Below, piece by piece: positions 42,371 to 51,888 of a stretch of DNA of 64,000 nucleotides (position 1 is the first letter of the stretch; every line of letters begins with the position of its first letter). A program made the translations under genes and the position numbers. The notes below the pieces were generated by a model that saw only the letters and a program-made list of their open reading frames with translations, was not told the DNA's origin and made no database searches. The stretch spans positions 267,125-331,124 of the forward strand of contig PGYV01000002.1 of the NCBI GenBank assembly GCA_002839855.1, read 5' to 3'. The stretch is from Candidatus Goldiibacteriota bacterium HGW-Goldbacteria-1 (GTDB lineage: Bacteria; Oederibacteriota; PGYV01).

Positions 42371-43273
42371 ATGTCTTTGATTATTGTAGGTTCGATGGCT
42401 TATGACACAATTGCAACACCTTTTGAACGCCGCGAGCGCGTATTGGGCGGGGCGTGTACTTACGCGTCTTTGGCTGCCTGTAAATTCTCCAAACCCGGTA
42501 TTGTCGGGGTAATAGGTGATGATTTTCAGGAAAAACACCTTAAAATGCTTGAGAATCGTGGCGTTGACATAACGGGAGTAAAGCGTGAAAAAGGAAAGTC
42601 TTTCTTCTGGGAAGGCGTTTATCATCTTGACATGAATACAAGGGACACGATAACCACGGAATTGAATGTGTTTGAAAAATTTGACCCTGTGCTGCCGGAT
42701 TCATATGTGGATATGCCGTACCTTTTTTTGGCAAACATAGACCCCGCGCTTCAGCTTAAGGTCTTAAAACAGATGAAAAATGTAAAGTTCTCGGTGTGCG
42801 ACACCATGAACCTGTGGATAGACATAAAAAGGGCTGAAGTGACAGAGGTATTTTCAAAGGTTACATGCGTGGTGCTGAACGATTCAGAGATAAGGCAGTT
42901 TACAAAAACCCCCAACCTGATACTGGCTGCAAGGGAAATAAGAAAGCTGGGGCCAAAGTACGTAATAATAAAAAAAGGCGAACATGGCGCATCTATTATT
43001 GGCCCCGAAGGAATGTATTTTTCAATACCGTCATATCCGGTGGAAAATGTAATTGACCCAACCGGCGCGGGCGATTCATTCGCGGGCGCTTTTATCGGGC
43101 ACATTGCGGGTCAGGATAAAACAGATGAAACTGTTCTGAAAAAAGCCATGGTTTACGGCAACACAGTGGCCTCTTTTGCCGTGGAAGGGTTTGGAACAGA
43201 CCGCCTTGCGGAAGCAGGTATGGATAAAATAGAAGACAGAATAAAAGAGTTAAGAAAAATAACTGACTTTTAA
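42371..43273 (+). CDS. PfkB-family carbohydrate/nucleoside kinase
   Basis: The 300-residue protein belongs to the ribokinase/PfkB fold. The N-terminal substrate region has VGSMAYDTI and RRERVLGGACTYAS, the typical GG with small residues. The signature with the catalytic Asp is DPTGAGDSFAGAF near 230. It phosphorylates a sugar or nucleoside with ATP; the start VGSMAYD and a short lid resemble adenosine-kinase-like members, but the substrate cannot be told. CGGAGGAAG precedes the ATG. The aminotransferase gene follows after 38 bases, probably in one operon. Confidence 0.88.
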   Translation: MSLIIVGSMAYDTIATPFERRERVLGGACTYASLAACKFSKPGIVGVIGDDFQEKHLKMLENRGVDITGVKREKGKSFFWEGVYHLDMNTRDTITTELNVFEKFDPVLPDSYVDMPYLFLANIDPALQLKVLKQMKNVKFSVCDTMNLWIDIKRAEVTEVFSKVTCVVLNDSEIRQFTKTPNLILAAREIRKLGPKYVIIKKGEHGASIIGPEGMYFSIPSYPVENVIDPTGAGDSFAGAFIGHIAGQDKTDETVLKKAMVYGNTVASFAVEGFGTDRLAEAGMDKIEDRIKELRKITDF

Positions 43274-43311
43274 GTTTTATAAACTTAATATAAAATCCGG
43301 AGGAAGTAAAA

Positions 43312-44499
43312 ATGATTGCTGACAGGATGAAAAAGGTACAGGCTTCAATCACGCTTGCAATTGACGCGAAGGCAAAACAGATGATAGCAGAAGGTGTTGA
43401 CCTGGTGGGTTTTGGAGCCGGGGAGCCGGATTTTAACACCCCTGATAACATAAAGGTGGCGGGTATTAAGGCCATTGTGGACAACAAAACAAAGTACACG
43501 CCTTCTTCCGGTATGCCGGACCTGAAAAACCCGATAGCCAAAAAACTTCTTGAAGATAACAAACTTGAATACAAGCCTTCCAATATAATAGTGTCATGCG
43601 GCGCGAAACATTCGCTGTATAACATCTTTATGGCGGGAATTAATCCCGGCGATGAAGTCATTATATTTTCACCTTACTGGGTATCCTATGTGGAAATGGT
43701 CAATATGGCGCAGGGAATTCCCGTGCTTGTACAGCTTGATGAATCCAAAAAATTTGAAATTGATTTTGAACTTTTAAAATCAAAGATAACAAAAAACACA
43801 AAGATGATGATTATTAATTCGCCGTCAAATCCCACCGGCTGTGTGCTTTCAAAATCATCGCTTGAGAAACTGGCGGAAATCTGCCTGGCAAACAACATAC
43901 TTATGATATCCGATGAAATATATGAAAAAAACCTTTATAACGGCAAAACACACATTTCCATCGCTTCGCTTTCAAAAGAGGCAAAGGCAAAAACAGTTGT
44001 GGTAAACGGCGTTTCCAAATCACACGCCATGACAGGGTGGAGGATAGGTTACATTGCCGCCGATGATATGGAACTTGTAAAGGCGATGGATAACATGCAG
44101 TCGCATTCCACTTCTAACCCGACCACTATTTCACAGATGGCGGCAATTGAAGCGTTAAAGACAGATTCCGCGATTGTAAATAAAATGGTGGCGGAATTTG
44201 ATAAAAGAAGAAAGTACATTCTGCAGAGGGTGAACGCGATATCGGGGCTTACCTGCGTGGAACCGGAAGGCGCTTTTTATGTGTTTCCTAATTTCAGCAG
44301 CCTTGTAGGTAAAACTTTTAACGGAGTGAAGATAGAAAATTCCATGAACCTGGCTGACGCGCTTTTAACGTCCGCCAAGGTGGCGGTTGTTCCGGGTGTG
44401 GCGTTTGGAAGCGATGTGCATTTCAGAATGTCATACGCGACTTCAATGGAAAAGATTGAAAAAGGGCTGAACAGAATAGAAGAGTTTTTTAAAGGATAA
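43312..44499 (+). CDS. class I/II pyridoxal-phosphate aminotransferase (aspartate aminotransferase type)
   Basis: The 395-residue enzyme shows the AspC-I-gamma pattern: GFGAGEPDFNTPDNIK near 24-39, NSPSNPTGCVL near 167, SDEIYEKN near 200, the PLP Lys in NGVSKSHAMTGWRIGY near 236, and the substrate-binding Arg in FRMSYATS near 372. It transfers amino groups between aspartate (or other amino acids) and 2-oxoglutarate. CGGAGGAAG precedes the ATG. It is probably co-transcribed with the PfkB kinase and the DUF2225 gene (2-base gap). Confidence 0.93.
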   Translation: MIADRMKKVQASITLAIDAKAKQMIAEGVDLVGFGAGEPDFNTPDNIKVAGIKAIVDNKTKYTPSSGMPDLKNPIAKKLLEDNKLEYKPSNIIVSCGAKHSLYNIFMAGINPGDEVIIFSPYWVSYVEMVNMAQGIPVLVQLDESKKFEIDFELLKSKITKNTKMMIINSPSNPTGCVLSKSSLEKLAEICLANNILMISDEIYEKNLYNGKTHISIASLSKEAKAKTVVVNGVSKSHAMTGWRIGYIAADDMELVKAMDNMQSHSTSNPTTISQMAAIEALKTDSAIVNKMVAEFDKRRKYILQRVNAISGLTCVEPEGAFYVFPNFSSLVGKTFNGVKIENSMNLADALLTSAKVAVVPGVAFGSDVHFRMSYATSMEKIEKGLNRIEEFFKG

Positions 44500-44501
44500 A
44501 G

Positions 44502-45197
44502 ATGAGCGGATATTTATGGTTAAAAGAGGTTAAATGCCCGGCGTGTGAAGCGCCGTTTAAGACCGCCAGAGTAAAGGCGTCTTCGCTTAAAGTAAAAGGA
44601 ATTGATACGGATTTTCATAAAACATACGAAGATGTAAAGCCGATGTTATACGCGGTTACCGTGTGCCCGGAATGCAATTTTGCGGCGCGTAATGACGATT
44701 TTGACAAGGCCATGCTGGACTATCAGAAAGAAGTAATTCAGATAGCGCTTGCGGTTAAAGCGGCAAAAAAGAACGTGCGTTTTACGGAAACGTTTGAAAC
44801 AAATACAGAAGACGCGGTAAAAAAACACCTTCTTGCGGTGACGTACGCGAAACACTTTAAGCCGGAAAATCCGAATACAATAGCCGGCCTGTACATGCAT
44901 ATCACCTGGATGTACAGGGAAGACGGCAATACGGATAAAGAAAAAGAATATATGATAAAAGCGCTGAAATATTACATTAAGACCTTTGAAAAGGGCACGT
45001 TTATTCCCGAAAAAATAGGCGAACCGGGAATAATTTATCTGATAGGCGAATTAAACAGGCTGCTTGGCAATAATAACGAAGCCGTGCAGTGGTTTTCAAG
45101 GGGTGTCAGGCACGACCATATAAGCAATTTCCCGAACATTGAACATCTTATCAGGGATGCGTGGGAAAAGATTACTGAAGAAAAAAGGAAACAATAA
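44502..45197 (+). CDS. DUF2225 protein
   Basis: The 231-residue cytosolic protein starts with a zinc-ribbon-like part. CPACEAPFKT near 12 and CPECNFAARNDDF near 53 give two CxxC pairs, followed by a helical TPR-like region (NTIAGLYMHITWMYREDGN onward). This is the DUF2225 layout; the function is unknown. It is tightly linked to the aminotransferase upstream. Confidence 0.85.
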   Translation: MSGYLWLKEVKCPACEAPFKTARVKASSLKVKGIDTDFHKTYEDVKPMLYAVTVCPECNFAARNDDFDKAMLDYQKEVIQIALAVKAAKKNVRFTETFETNTEDAVKKHLLAVTYAKHFKPENPNTIAGLYMHITWMYREDGNTDKEKEYMIKALKYYIKTFEKGTFIPEKIGEPGIIYLIGELNRLLGNNNEAVQWFSRGVRHDHISNFPNIEHLIRDAWEKITEEKRKQ

Positions 45198-45231
45198 TAG
45201 GGGCTTAAACCCGATATAACAGGAGGATTGC

Positions 45232-46428
45232 ATGAAAATTTTAATGGTAACAGACACATACAGGCCAAGGGTAAACGGGGTTGTTACGTCAATTGATACA
45301 TTTGCAAATGAATTCAGAAAACTTGGGCACGAAGCTCACATTGTGGCGCCGGAATTCCCGGCACAGAGAAAGACAGACCACCTTGCTGATGCGGAAGCAA
45401 TGGAAAAGTTTGTCACAAGGATAAAATCACATTACCTTTTCTTTGACCCGGAAGACAGGCTGCCGAACCCTTACCTGCCTTCAGCAAGGATTAAAATCAA
45501 GAAAGAAATACTTGAGAGAAAATATGACATAATTCACACGCAGACTCCTTTTGCCCTTGGAATAGAGGCGATAAAATGGGCAAAAAAAATGGACTGCCCC
45601 ATTGTGCAGACATATCACACCCTTTTTGAATCATACATTCACTATTTCAGGTTTATGCCAAGATGGATGTCCTTAAGGCTGGCAAAGGGAATAAGCAAAT
45701 GGTACAGTCAGAAGATGGACTTGAATATTACGCCTTCCACACAGATGAAAGACCTGCTTTTACAGTATGGCGTAACCAAACCCGTGGAAGTTAACCCCAC
45801 TGGTATTAAGATGGACAAGTTTAAAATATTTCATGGGGATGATTTCAGGAAAAAATTTGACATTCCCTCGGATACAATACTGTTCCTTTTTATGGGCAGG
45901 ATAGGTCATGAAAAAAATATTCCTTTCCTTTTTAAAATGTTAAAAAGGGTATTGGCTGTTAAGCCCAATGTGAAGTTAATAGTTGCGGGAAAAGGGCCGG
46001 CAGAAGAAGAAGTTCACGAAGCGGCTAAAGCGGAAGGGGTAATTGACAACGTAATATTCCTTGGATATTTTGAACCGCAGGACTGGGTTAACTGCTACGC
46101 CGCGGCGGATCTTTTCACGTTCGCGTCAATTACAGAAACACAGGGGCTTGTGGTAACCGAAGCAATGGCGGTAGGCACTCCGGTTGTGGCTGTAGGTGAA
46201 ATGGGTGTGGCTGAAGTTATGGCCGGAAACAAAGGCGGGCTTCTTGTTAAGCACGACCTGGATGAATTTACGGCAGCAGTCTTTAAGATGCTTGATGATA
46301 AGCAGTTATACGCGGAAAAGAAGAAAGAAGCGTTTGAATACGCTCAGTCCTGGTCCGCGGAAGCCATGGCAAAAAATATGCTTGGCCTGTATCAGAGGGC
46401 AATTGACGGGTACAAAAAGAAGAAATAA
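45232..46428 (+). CDS. GT4 glycosyltransferase (diacylglycerol glucosyltransferase-like)
   Basis: The 398-residue GT-B fold enzyme has an N-terminal acceptor domain with TDTYRPRVNGVVTSI and QTPFALGIEAIKWAKK, and a C-terminal donor domain with FMGRIGHEKNIPFL near 222 and TETQGLVVTEAMAVGTPVVA near 302. The latter includes the EX7E-type Glu that binds the nucleotide sugar. It most resembles alpha-monoglucosyl/galactosyl-diacylglycerol synthases. Membrane glycolipid synthesis is the best guess; other acceptors are possible. CAGGAGGATTG precedes the ATG. A paralog follows 62 bases on. Confidence 0.88.
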   Translation: MKILMVTDTYRPRVNGVVTSIDTFANEFRKLGHEAHIVAPEFPAQRKTDHLADAEAMEKFVTRIKSHYLFFDPEDRLPNPYLPSARIKIKKEILERKYDIIHTQTPFALGIEAIKWAKKMDCPIVQTYHTLFESYIHYFRFMPRWMSLRLAKGISKWYSQKMDLNITPSTQMKDLLLQYGVTKPVEVNPTGIKMDKFKIFHGDDFRKKFDIPSDTILFLFMGRIGHEKNIPFLFKMLKRVLAVKPNVKLIVAGKGPAEEEVHEAAKAEGVIDNVIFLGYFEPQDWVNCYAAADLFTFASITETQGLVVTEAMAVGTPVVAVGEMGVAEVMAGNKGGLLVKHDLDEFTAAVFKMLDDKQLYAEKKKEAFEYAQSWSAEAMAKNMLGLYQRAIDGYKKKK

Positions 46429-46490
46429 CAGGTTCTTTACCAAACACCCGTTATTGTATGCTTAATTAAACAGAGGTTGAAAATTATAAT

Positions 46491-47678
46491 ATGAAAATAG
46501 CATTGGTTTCTGATACGTATTTTCCGCGCATTAACGGCGTTTCTGTTTCAATGGATAATTTCGCGGAAGAGTACAGGAAATTAGGGCATGAAGTTTACAT
46601 TATCGCGCCGCTTTTTCCGGGGTATAAAGACAAAAATAAATATGTGATAAGGATTAAATCGCATCATATATTTTTTGACCCGCAGGACAGGCTTTCAAAT
46701 CCGTTTTCCCTGTCCATGAGCAGAAAGATAAAAAAAGAGATTCTGGCCAGAAAATTTGATGTTTTTCATACCCAGACGCCTTTCGCGCTGGGGTTAAGCG
46801 CTATTTTCTGGGCAAAGCAGACAGGCTGCCCGGTGATTAACACGTATCACACGCTCTTTGAATCTTATGTCCATTACCTTAAATTCGTGCCGCAGATGAT
46901 ATCTATAAGCATGGCGCGCAGGATAAGCCGCTGGTACTGTAACAGGATGGACCTTGTAATTGCCCCCACAAGAAGGATGAAAACGCTTCTTGAAAGCTAT
47001 AAGATAAGGGAGCGCATAGAAGTGGTGCCGACCGGCATTAAGATGAGCAAACCCATGAAGAATATATGCAAAATATTCTGTGAAAAATATCCGCAGATAA
47101 AAAAGGGTATTAACCTGCTTTACATGGGGCGGCTTGAAAAAGAAAAGAATATAGATTTCCTTTTTTACGCGCTTAAACGGCTTGTTAAAACAAATAAGGA
47201 TATTAAACTGTTAATGGCAGGCAGCGGGTATGATGAAGCCCGATTAAAAGACCTTGTTAAAGTAATGGGAATAGAAAAACATGTAATTTTTCTTGGAACT
47301 TATACAAACCTACAGCGTCCGAATATACTGTCGCTTGCGGATATTTTTGTTTTTTCGTCCGTTACAGAGACGCAGGGGCTGGTTATACTGGAAGCGCTGT
47401 CAGCGGGAGTTCCCGTAGTTGCGGTAAAAAGGATGGGCGTGGCAGAGGTAATGGAAGGCAATAAAGGCGGCATTCTGACAGAACTTTCAATTGATAAATT
47501 TGTAGCCGCCGTAAATAAGATGATTACGGATAAAAAGTTTTACGCACAGAAGAAAAAGGAAGCACTGCTTCACGCGAAAGAATGGGAATCATCCGCGATG
47601 GCAAAAAAGATGTTATCGTTGTATAAAGAAACAATTGCGGAATATAAAAAGAGCCCTAAAACGAAAGGAGAATTATAA
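46491..47678 (+). CDS. GT4 glycosyltransferase, paralog of the preceding gene
   Basis: The 395-residue protein repeats the layout of its neighbour: SDTYFPRINGVSVSMDNFAEEY at the start, TQTPFALGLSAIFWAKQ near 85, YMGRLEKEKNIDFLF near 212 and SSVTETQGLVILEALSAGVPVVAV near 285. It lacks the insert around residue 45 of the first copy (lost AQRKTDHLADAEAMEKF part). Such tandem GT4 pairs often add the first and second sugars of a diglycosyl lipid; this is inference. AGAGGTTG is a modest ribosome site. It overlaps the thioredoxin-like gene by one base. Confidence 0.88.
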   Translation: MKIALVSDTYFPRINGVSVSMDNFAEEYRKLGHEVYIIAPLFPGYKDKNKYVIRIKSHHIFFDPQDRLSNPFSLSMSRKIKKEILARKFDVFHTQTPFALGLSAIFWAKQTGCPVINTYHTLFESYVHYLKFVPQMISISMARRISRWYCNRMDLVIAPTRRMKTLLESYKIRERIEVVPTGIKMSKPMKNICKIFCEKYPQIKKGINLLYMGRLEKEKNIDFLFYALKRLVKTNKDIKLLMAGSGYDEARLKDLVKVMGIEKHVIFLGTYTNLQRPNILSLADIFVFSSVTETQGLVILEALSAGVPVVAVKRMGVAEVMEGNKGGILTELSIDKFVAAVNKMITDKKFYAQKKKEALLHAKEWESSAMAKKMLSLYKETIAEYKKSPKTKGEL

Positions 47679-48049
47679 TGAAAAATAGAAAAGTATTGCT
47701 TTGCTTAATGGCGGCGGTATTATCGGTTATGTTCTTTGCGTGTACAAAAGCGCCGGAAAAATATAAAGTTACAATAATAGAAAAGTTTGATTCGCACTGC
47801 GGCTCGTGCACCCTTATGAACCCTATAATCGCGCAGGTGGAAAAAAAGTATAAAGGGCAGGTTAAGGTTATTAAATACGACCTTGGCATCCCCGAAGATT
47901 ATGAGGCTTCAAAGAAGTATAATATTGACAGGATACCGGCGTTTATATTTCTTGATGAGGATGGCAATGAATTTTTCAGAAATGCCGGGGTAATGGACCT
48001 TGTTCAGATAGAAAATCAGCTAAAGCTTAAGGGTGTAACCGTAAAATGA
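47678..48049 (+). CDS. thioredoxin-like lipoprotein
   Basis: The 123-residue protein has a lipoprotein signal (KVLLCLMAAVLSVMFFACT, Cys at ~22) and a thioredoxin fold with active-site-like CGSC near 41, preceded by FDSH rather than the usual W, and the cis-Pro in DRIPAFIFLDEDG near 86. It is probably an envelope thiol-disulfide protein. It shares a TAATG junction with the glycosyltransferase upstream. Confidence 0.8.
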   Translation: MKNRKVLLCLMAAVLSVMFFACTKAPEKYKVTIIEKFDSHCGSCTLMNPIIAQVEKKYKGQVKVIKYDLGIPEDYEASKKYNIDRIPAFIFLDEDGNEFFRNAGVMDLVQIENQLKLKGVTVK

Positions 48050-48087
48050 GGGCAAATACTTCCCCCAGGCAGCCAAAATTTAAAGGG

Positions 48088-48107
48088 GCCGTGCCTAAAG
48101 GCGCGGC
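48088..48107. repeat. REP-like hairpin
   Basis: GCCGTGCC and GGCGCGGC form an 8-bp stem around a TAAA loop, like the CTAAAG-loop hairpins at 42.2 and 49.1 kb. No T run follows. Confidence 0.55.
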
Positions 48108-48175
48108 ATCAGGTACTGCGGTCAGGAAGTTTGGCACGAAAAATCTTATAAAAAGCACAAAAGGAAAACAAAACT

Positions 48176-48955
48176 ATGGCAGGTAAAAAAGTAATTGAGG
48201 GATTAGAGGAAACTTCCGCGGATAAAAAGAAAAACAATGAAATAGCAAAGCTGAAAAAGATTATAGCGGAAAAGAATATGGAAATAGAGACGCTTACCAA
48301 AATAAGCAAAACAATAGTATCGGGGCAGTATCTTGAAGAGATACTTCACCTTGTGGCCACATTAACCGCGCAGATGACGGATTCCAAGATTTGTTCCATA
48401 ATGCTTGTGGATGAAGAAAAACAGGAGCTTAAGATAATAGCCACCCAGTCGCTTAGCAAAGAGTACAGGGATAAAAATCCGCTTAAAGTGGGCGAAGGAA
48501 TATCCGGCTACGCTGTTCAGACAAAAAAGCCTATAGCCGTGTATGATATACAGGTTGAACCAAGGTATTTTTATAAGGAAATAATGAAAAAAGAGGGCAT
48601 GAAATCAATGCTTGCAGTACCTATGGAAGTCCGCGGCAAGGTTATAGGGGTTATTGATGTTTACACCGTGGTTAAACACAAATATACGGCTGAAGAAATA
48701 AGCATATTAAGCGCGGTTGCCAACCAGGCGGCTATAAGCATTGATAATATGAACTTAAAGGAAGAAGCGTTAATGGCAAAAGAGGCGCTTGAAACCCGCA
48801 AGCTGATAGAACGCGCCAAGGGTGTTCTGATGAAAAACGGGAAGTTAACGGAAGATCAGGCACACAAAGCCATACATAAAAAGTCAATGGACTCCCGCAA
48901 GAGCATGAAAGAAATCGCCGAAGCCATCCTTCTGGCCTCGGAAATGCAGAAGTGA
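48176..48955 (+). CDS. GAF-ANTAR antitermination regulator
   Basis: The 259-residue cytosolic protein has a coiled coil at about 15-40, a GAF domain at about 45-195 (SKICSIMLVDEEKQELKI, then VGEGISGYAVQTKKPIAV), a linker helix, and a C-terminal ANTAR domain at about 203-256 (ALETRKLIERAKGVLMKNGKLTEDQAHKAIHKKS, then SMKEIAEAI). ANTAR proteins bind two hairpins with AxxGxx hexaloops in leader RNAs and prevent termination; GAF is the sensory part. The gene stands alone. A matching hairpin pair lies ~530 bases downstream, before gdhA, suggesting control of nitrogen assimilation. The ribosome site AAAGGA is weak. Confidence 0.9.
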   Translation: MAGKKVIEGLEETSADKKKNNEIAKLKKIIAEKNMEIETLTKISKTIVSGQYLEEILHLVATLTAQMTDSKICSIMLVDEEKQELKIIATQSLSKEYRDKNPLKVGEGISGYAVQTKKPIAVYDIQVEPRYFYKEIMKKEGMKSMLAVPMEVRGKVIGVIDVYTVVKHKYTAEEISILSAVANQAAISIDNMNLKEEALMAKEALETRKLIERAKGVLMKNGKLTEDQAHKAIHKKSMDSRKSMKEIAEAILLASEMQK

Positions 48956-49014
48956 TTAAGGCATAAACTATAAGCAGATAAGCAGTTAAACATAAGCGAA
49001 ATATTATATAAAGG

Positions 49015-49126
49015 TTTGGCAGACGCACCTTTTAAGGCACGGTAGTTGTTTTTTTAGTGTTATTATTTAATGATTTGCAAACCGGATCAAATACACGCAC
49101 CCTAAAGGGTGCGGCTACCAGAACGA
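49015..49126. repeat. composite REP-like repeat, copy A
   Basis: The unit is a palindrome (GCACCTTTTAAGG-type at 49025), an AT-rich segment TTATTTAATGATTTGCAAACCG, then a second GC hairpin CGCACCCTAAAGGGTGCG at 49096-49113 and GCTACCA. It matches copy B base for base over most of its length. Confidence 0.8.
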
Positions 49127-49159
49127 AAAAAATCCCCCTTGAAAAAAGATAATTTAATG

Positions 49160-49272
49160 TTTGGTAGGCGCACCTTTTAAGGTGCGGCAGTTGTTTTTTT
49201 TAGTTTGATTATTTAATGATTTGCAAACCGTATCAAGAACGCGCGGGCTAAAGACCCGCGTCTACCAAAGCG
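49160..49272. repeat. composite REP-like repeat, copy B
   Basis: Same order as copy A: GCACCTTTTAAGGTGC near 49170-49185, the shared TTATTTAATGATTTGCAAACCG segment, then a different GC hairpin CGCGGGCTAAAGACCCGCG at 49242-49260 followed by TCTACC, identical to the hairpin at 42172. Confidence 0.8.
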
Positions 49273-49314
49273 AGAGAATTAAAGCAAAAACCTGCGGCGG
49301 TAAAAACGAAACGT

Positions 49315-49410
49315 CCGACCTTCCGACCTTCCGACCTTCCGAGCCTCCGAGCCTCCGAGCTGCCGAGCTGCCGAGCTGCCGAGCTGCCGAGCTGCCGAGC
49401 TGCCGAGCTG
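49315..49410 (+). repeat. octamer tandem array
   Basis: Twelve 8-base units in three blocks: CCGACCTT x3, CCGAGCCT x2, CCGAGCTG x7. An open frame across it (PSCRAAEL repeats) is an artefact. A four-unit inverted relative is at 54181. Confidence 0.95.
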
Positions 49411-49434
49411 CCGTCTTAATCAGTAAACTTCAAC

Positions 49435-49462
49435 TTGAATGTTTTGGATATTTTGTTATAAT
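49435..49462 (+). promoter_or_regulatory. promoter of gdhA
   Basis: TTGAAT at 49435-49440 and a perfect TATAAT at 49457-49462 are 16 bases apart. Transcription would start near 49469, giving a ~125-base leader that includes the two hairpins below. Confidence 0.65.
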
Positions 49463-49481
49463 TTACCGATTGAAAAAAACT

Positions 49482-49541
49482 CCCGGATACAAAGGTGTAG
49501 ACGGGCGTACTAAAATATCTTAGTCGGCACACCGGTGTGCC
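49482..49541 (+). promoter_or_regulatory. candidate ANTAR-type dual hairpin in the gdhA leader
   Basis: Hairpin 1 (49482-49505): CCCG, a tandem G-A pair and TAC enclose hexaloop AAAGGT. Hairpin 2 (49526-49541): GGCAC/GTGCC encloses hexaloop ACCGGT. Both loops have A at position 1 and G at position 4, the known signature for ANTAR binding, and the linker is 20 bases. Hairpin 2 is also a perfect 16-bp palindrome, so a DNA operator is an alternative. A further stem at 49542-49559 follows but lacks a T run. Confidence 0.5.
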
Positions 49542-49571
49542 TGCGGCATTGCTGCTGCGGAAGAAAATTAA

Positions 49572-50933
<1,362 letters not shown>

Positions 50934-50953
50934 TATTAAAGGCTGTTATCAAC

Positions 50954-50983
50954 TTAAGGGGGGCGGTTAAGCGCCCCCCTTAA
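50954..50983 (+). terminator. strong hairpin after gdhA
   Basis: TTAAGGGGGGC pairs with GCCCCCCTTAA (11 bp, 8-base loop). No T run follows, so it may be a partial terminator or an mRNA 3'-end stabiliser separating gdhA from nfnAB. Confidence 0.6.
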
Positions 50984-51027
50984 TATAAATCAGGCAGTAA
51001 TTTGATCCGATATACAGGGAGGTCTTA

Positions 51028-51888
51028 ATGTATAAAATTGTTGAAAAAAAAGCACTGACTAAAGATATTAAAATGCTGGCGGTTGAAGCGCCGGATGTGG
51101 TTTTTAACGCCAAAGCGGGCAACTTTTTTGTTGTTATTCCGGATGAAAAAGGCGAAAGAATTCCGCTTACAATTTATGACTGGAATAAAGAAACAGGGGT
51201 CTTATACATGATTTTCCAGGAAATAGGGTTATCAACCGTGAAACTTGGAAAATTAAATGTCGGCGATAATATTTACGCGGTGGCCGGGCCGTTTGGAAAG
51301 CACTTTCATTCAAAAAAATACGGAAAAGTGGCAGTGGTAGGCGGAGGGGTGGGCGTGCCCGCAATTTTTCCGATAGCGCGTCAGTTAAAAGAGGACGGCA
51401 ATAAAGTCTCTTCTATTATAGGATACAGGACAAAAGACCTTGTGATACTTGAAGAAGAAATGAAGTCGGTTTCTGATGAACTTCTGCTTGCTACAAATGA
51501 CGGTTCTGCCGGGCAGAAAGGCTTTGTTACCGATATTCTTAAAAATTTAATTGAAAGCGATAACAGGCCGGACCTTGTGGTGGCAGTAGGCCCCGTGGTC
51601 ATGATGAAAGCGGTGTCTGACCTTACAAAAAATTACAATCTTCCCACTGTGGTCAGCTTAAACGCCATGATGGTTGATGCAACCGGAATGTGCGGCGGAT
51701 GCAGGGTGACGGTAGGCGGGGAAGTTAAATTCGCGTGTGTGGACGGGCCGGATTTTGACGGGCATAAAGTTGATTTCAACCAGCTGACAAGCAGGCTTGC
51801 GGCTTATAAAGATGAAGAAAAAACATCGGCAGATCACCACTGCAGGCTTGATAATGGTATTAAGGAGGCTTTCGATGGCAGAAAATAA
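51028..51888 (+). CDS. nfnA: NfnA-like FAD/[2Fe-2S] subunit of NADH-dependent ferredoxin:NADP oxidoreductase
   Basis: The 286-residue protein is of the dihydroorotate-dehydrogenase-electron-transfer/ferredoxin-NADP-reductase type. An N-terminal FAD-binding barrel (about 1-95, IPLTIYDW near 50) is followed by an NAD-binding domain with VVGGGVGVPAIFPIARQL near 105. A [2Fe-2S] cluster site has GMCGGCRV near 220 and FACVDGPDFDGH near 234. Together with the next gene it forms NfnAB, which in known bacteria bifurcates electrons between NADPH, NAD and ferredoxin. A sulfide dehydrogenase is an older annotation of the same family. It overlaps nfnB by 14 bases. Confidence 0.88.
   Translation: MYKIVEKKALTKDIKMLAVEAPDVVFNAKAGNFFVVIPDEKGERIPLTIYDWNKETGVLYMIFQEIGLSTVKLGKLNVGDNIYAVAGPFGKHFHSKKYGKVAVVGGGVGVPAIFPIARQLKEDGNKVSSIIGYRTKDLVILEEEMKSVSDELLLATNDGSAGQKGFVTDILKNLIESDNRPDLVVAVGPVVMMKAVSDLTKNYNLPTVVSLNAMMVDATGMCGGCRVTVGGEVKFACVDGPDFDGHKVDFNQLTSRLAAYKDEEKTSADHHCRLDNGIKEAFDGRK

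Noticed and set aside
49170-49185. REP hairpins with hexaloop TTTTAA as ANTAR targets
   Set aside because: The loop lacks A at position 1 and G at position 4, and the palindromes recur at unrelated places.
49221-49523. Open frame of about 100 residues with PSCRAAEL repeats
   Set aside because: It is the translation of the octamer array and REP-like sequence, has no ribosome site and runs into the gdhA leader.
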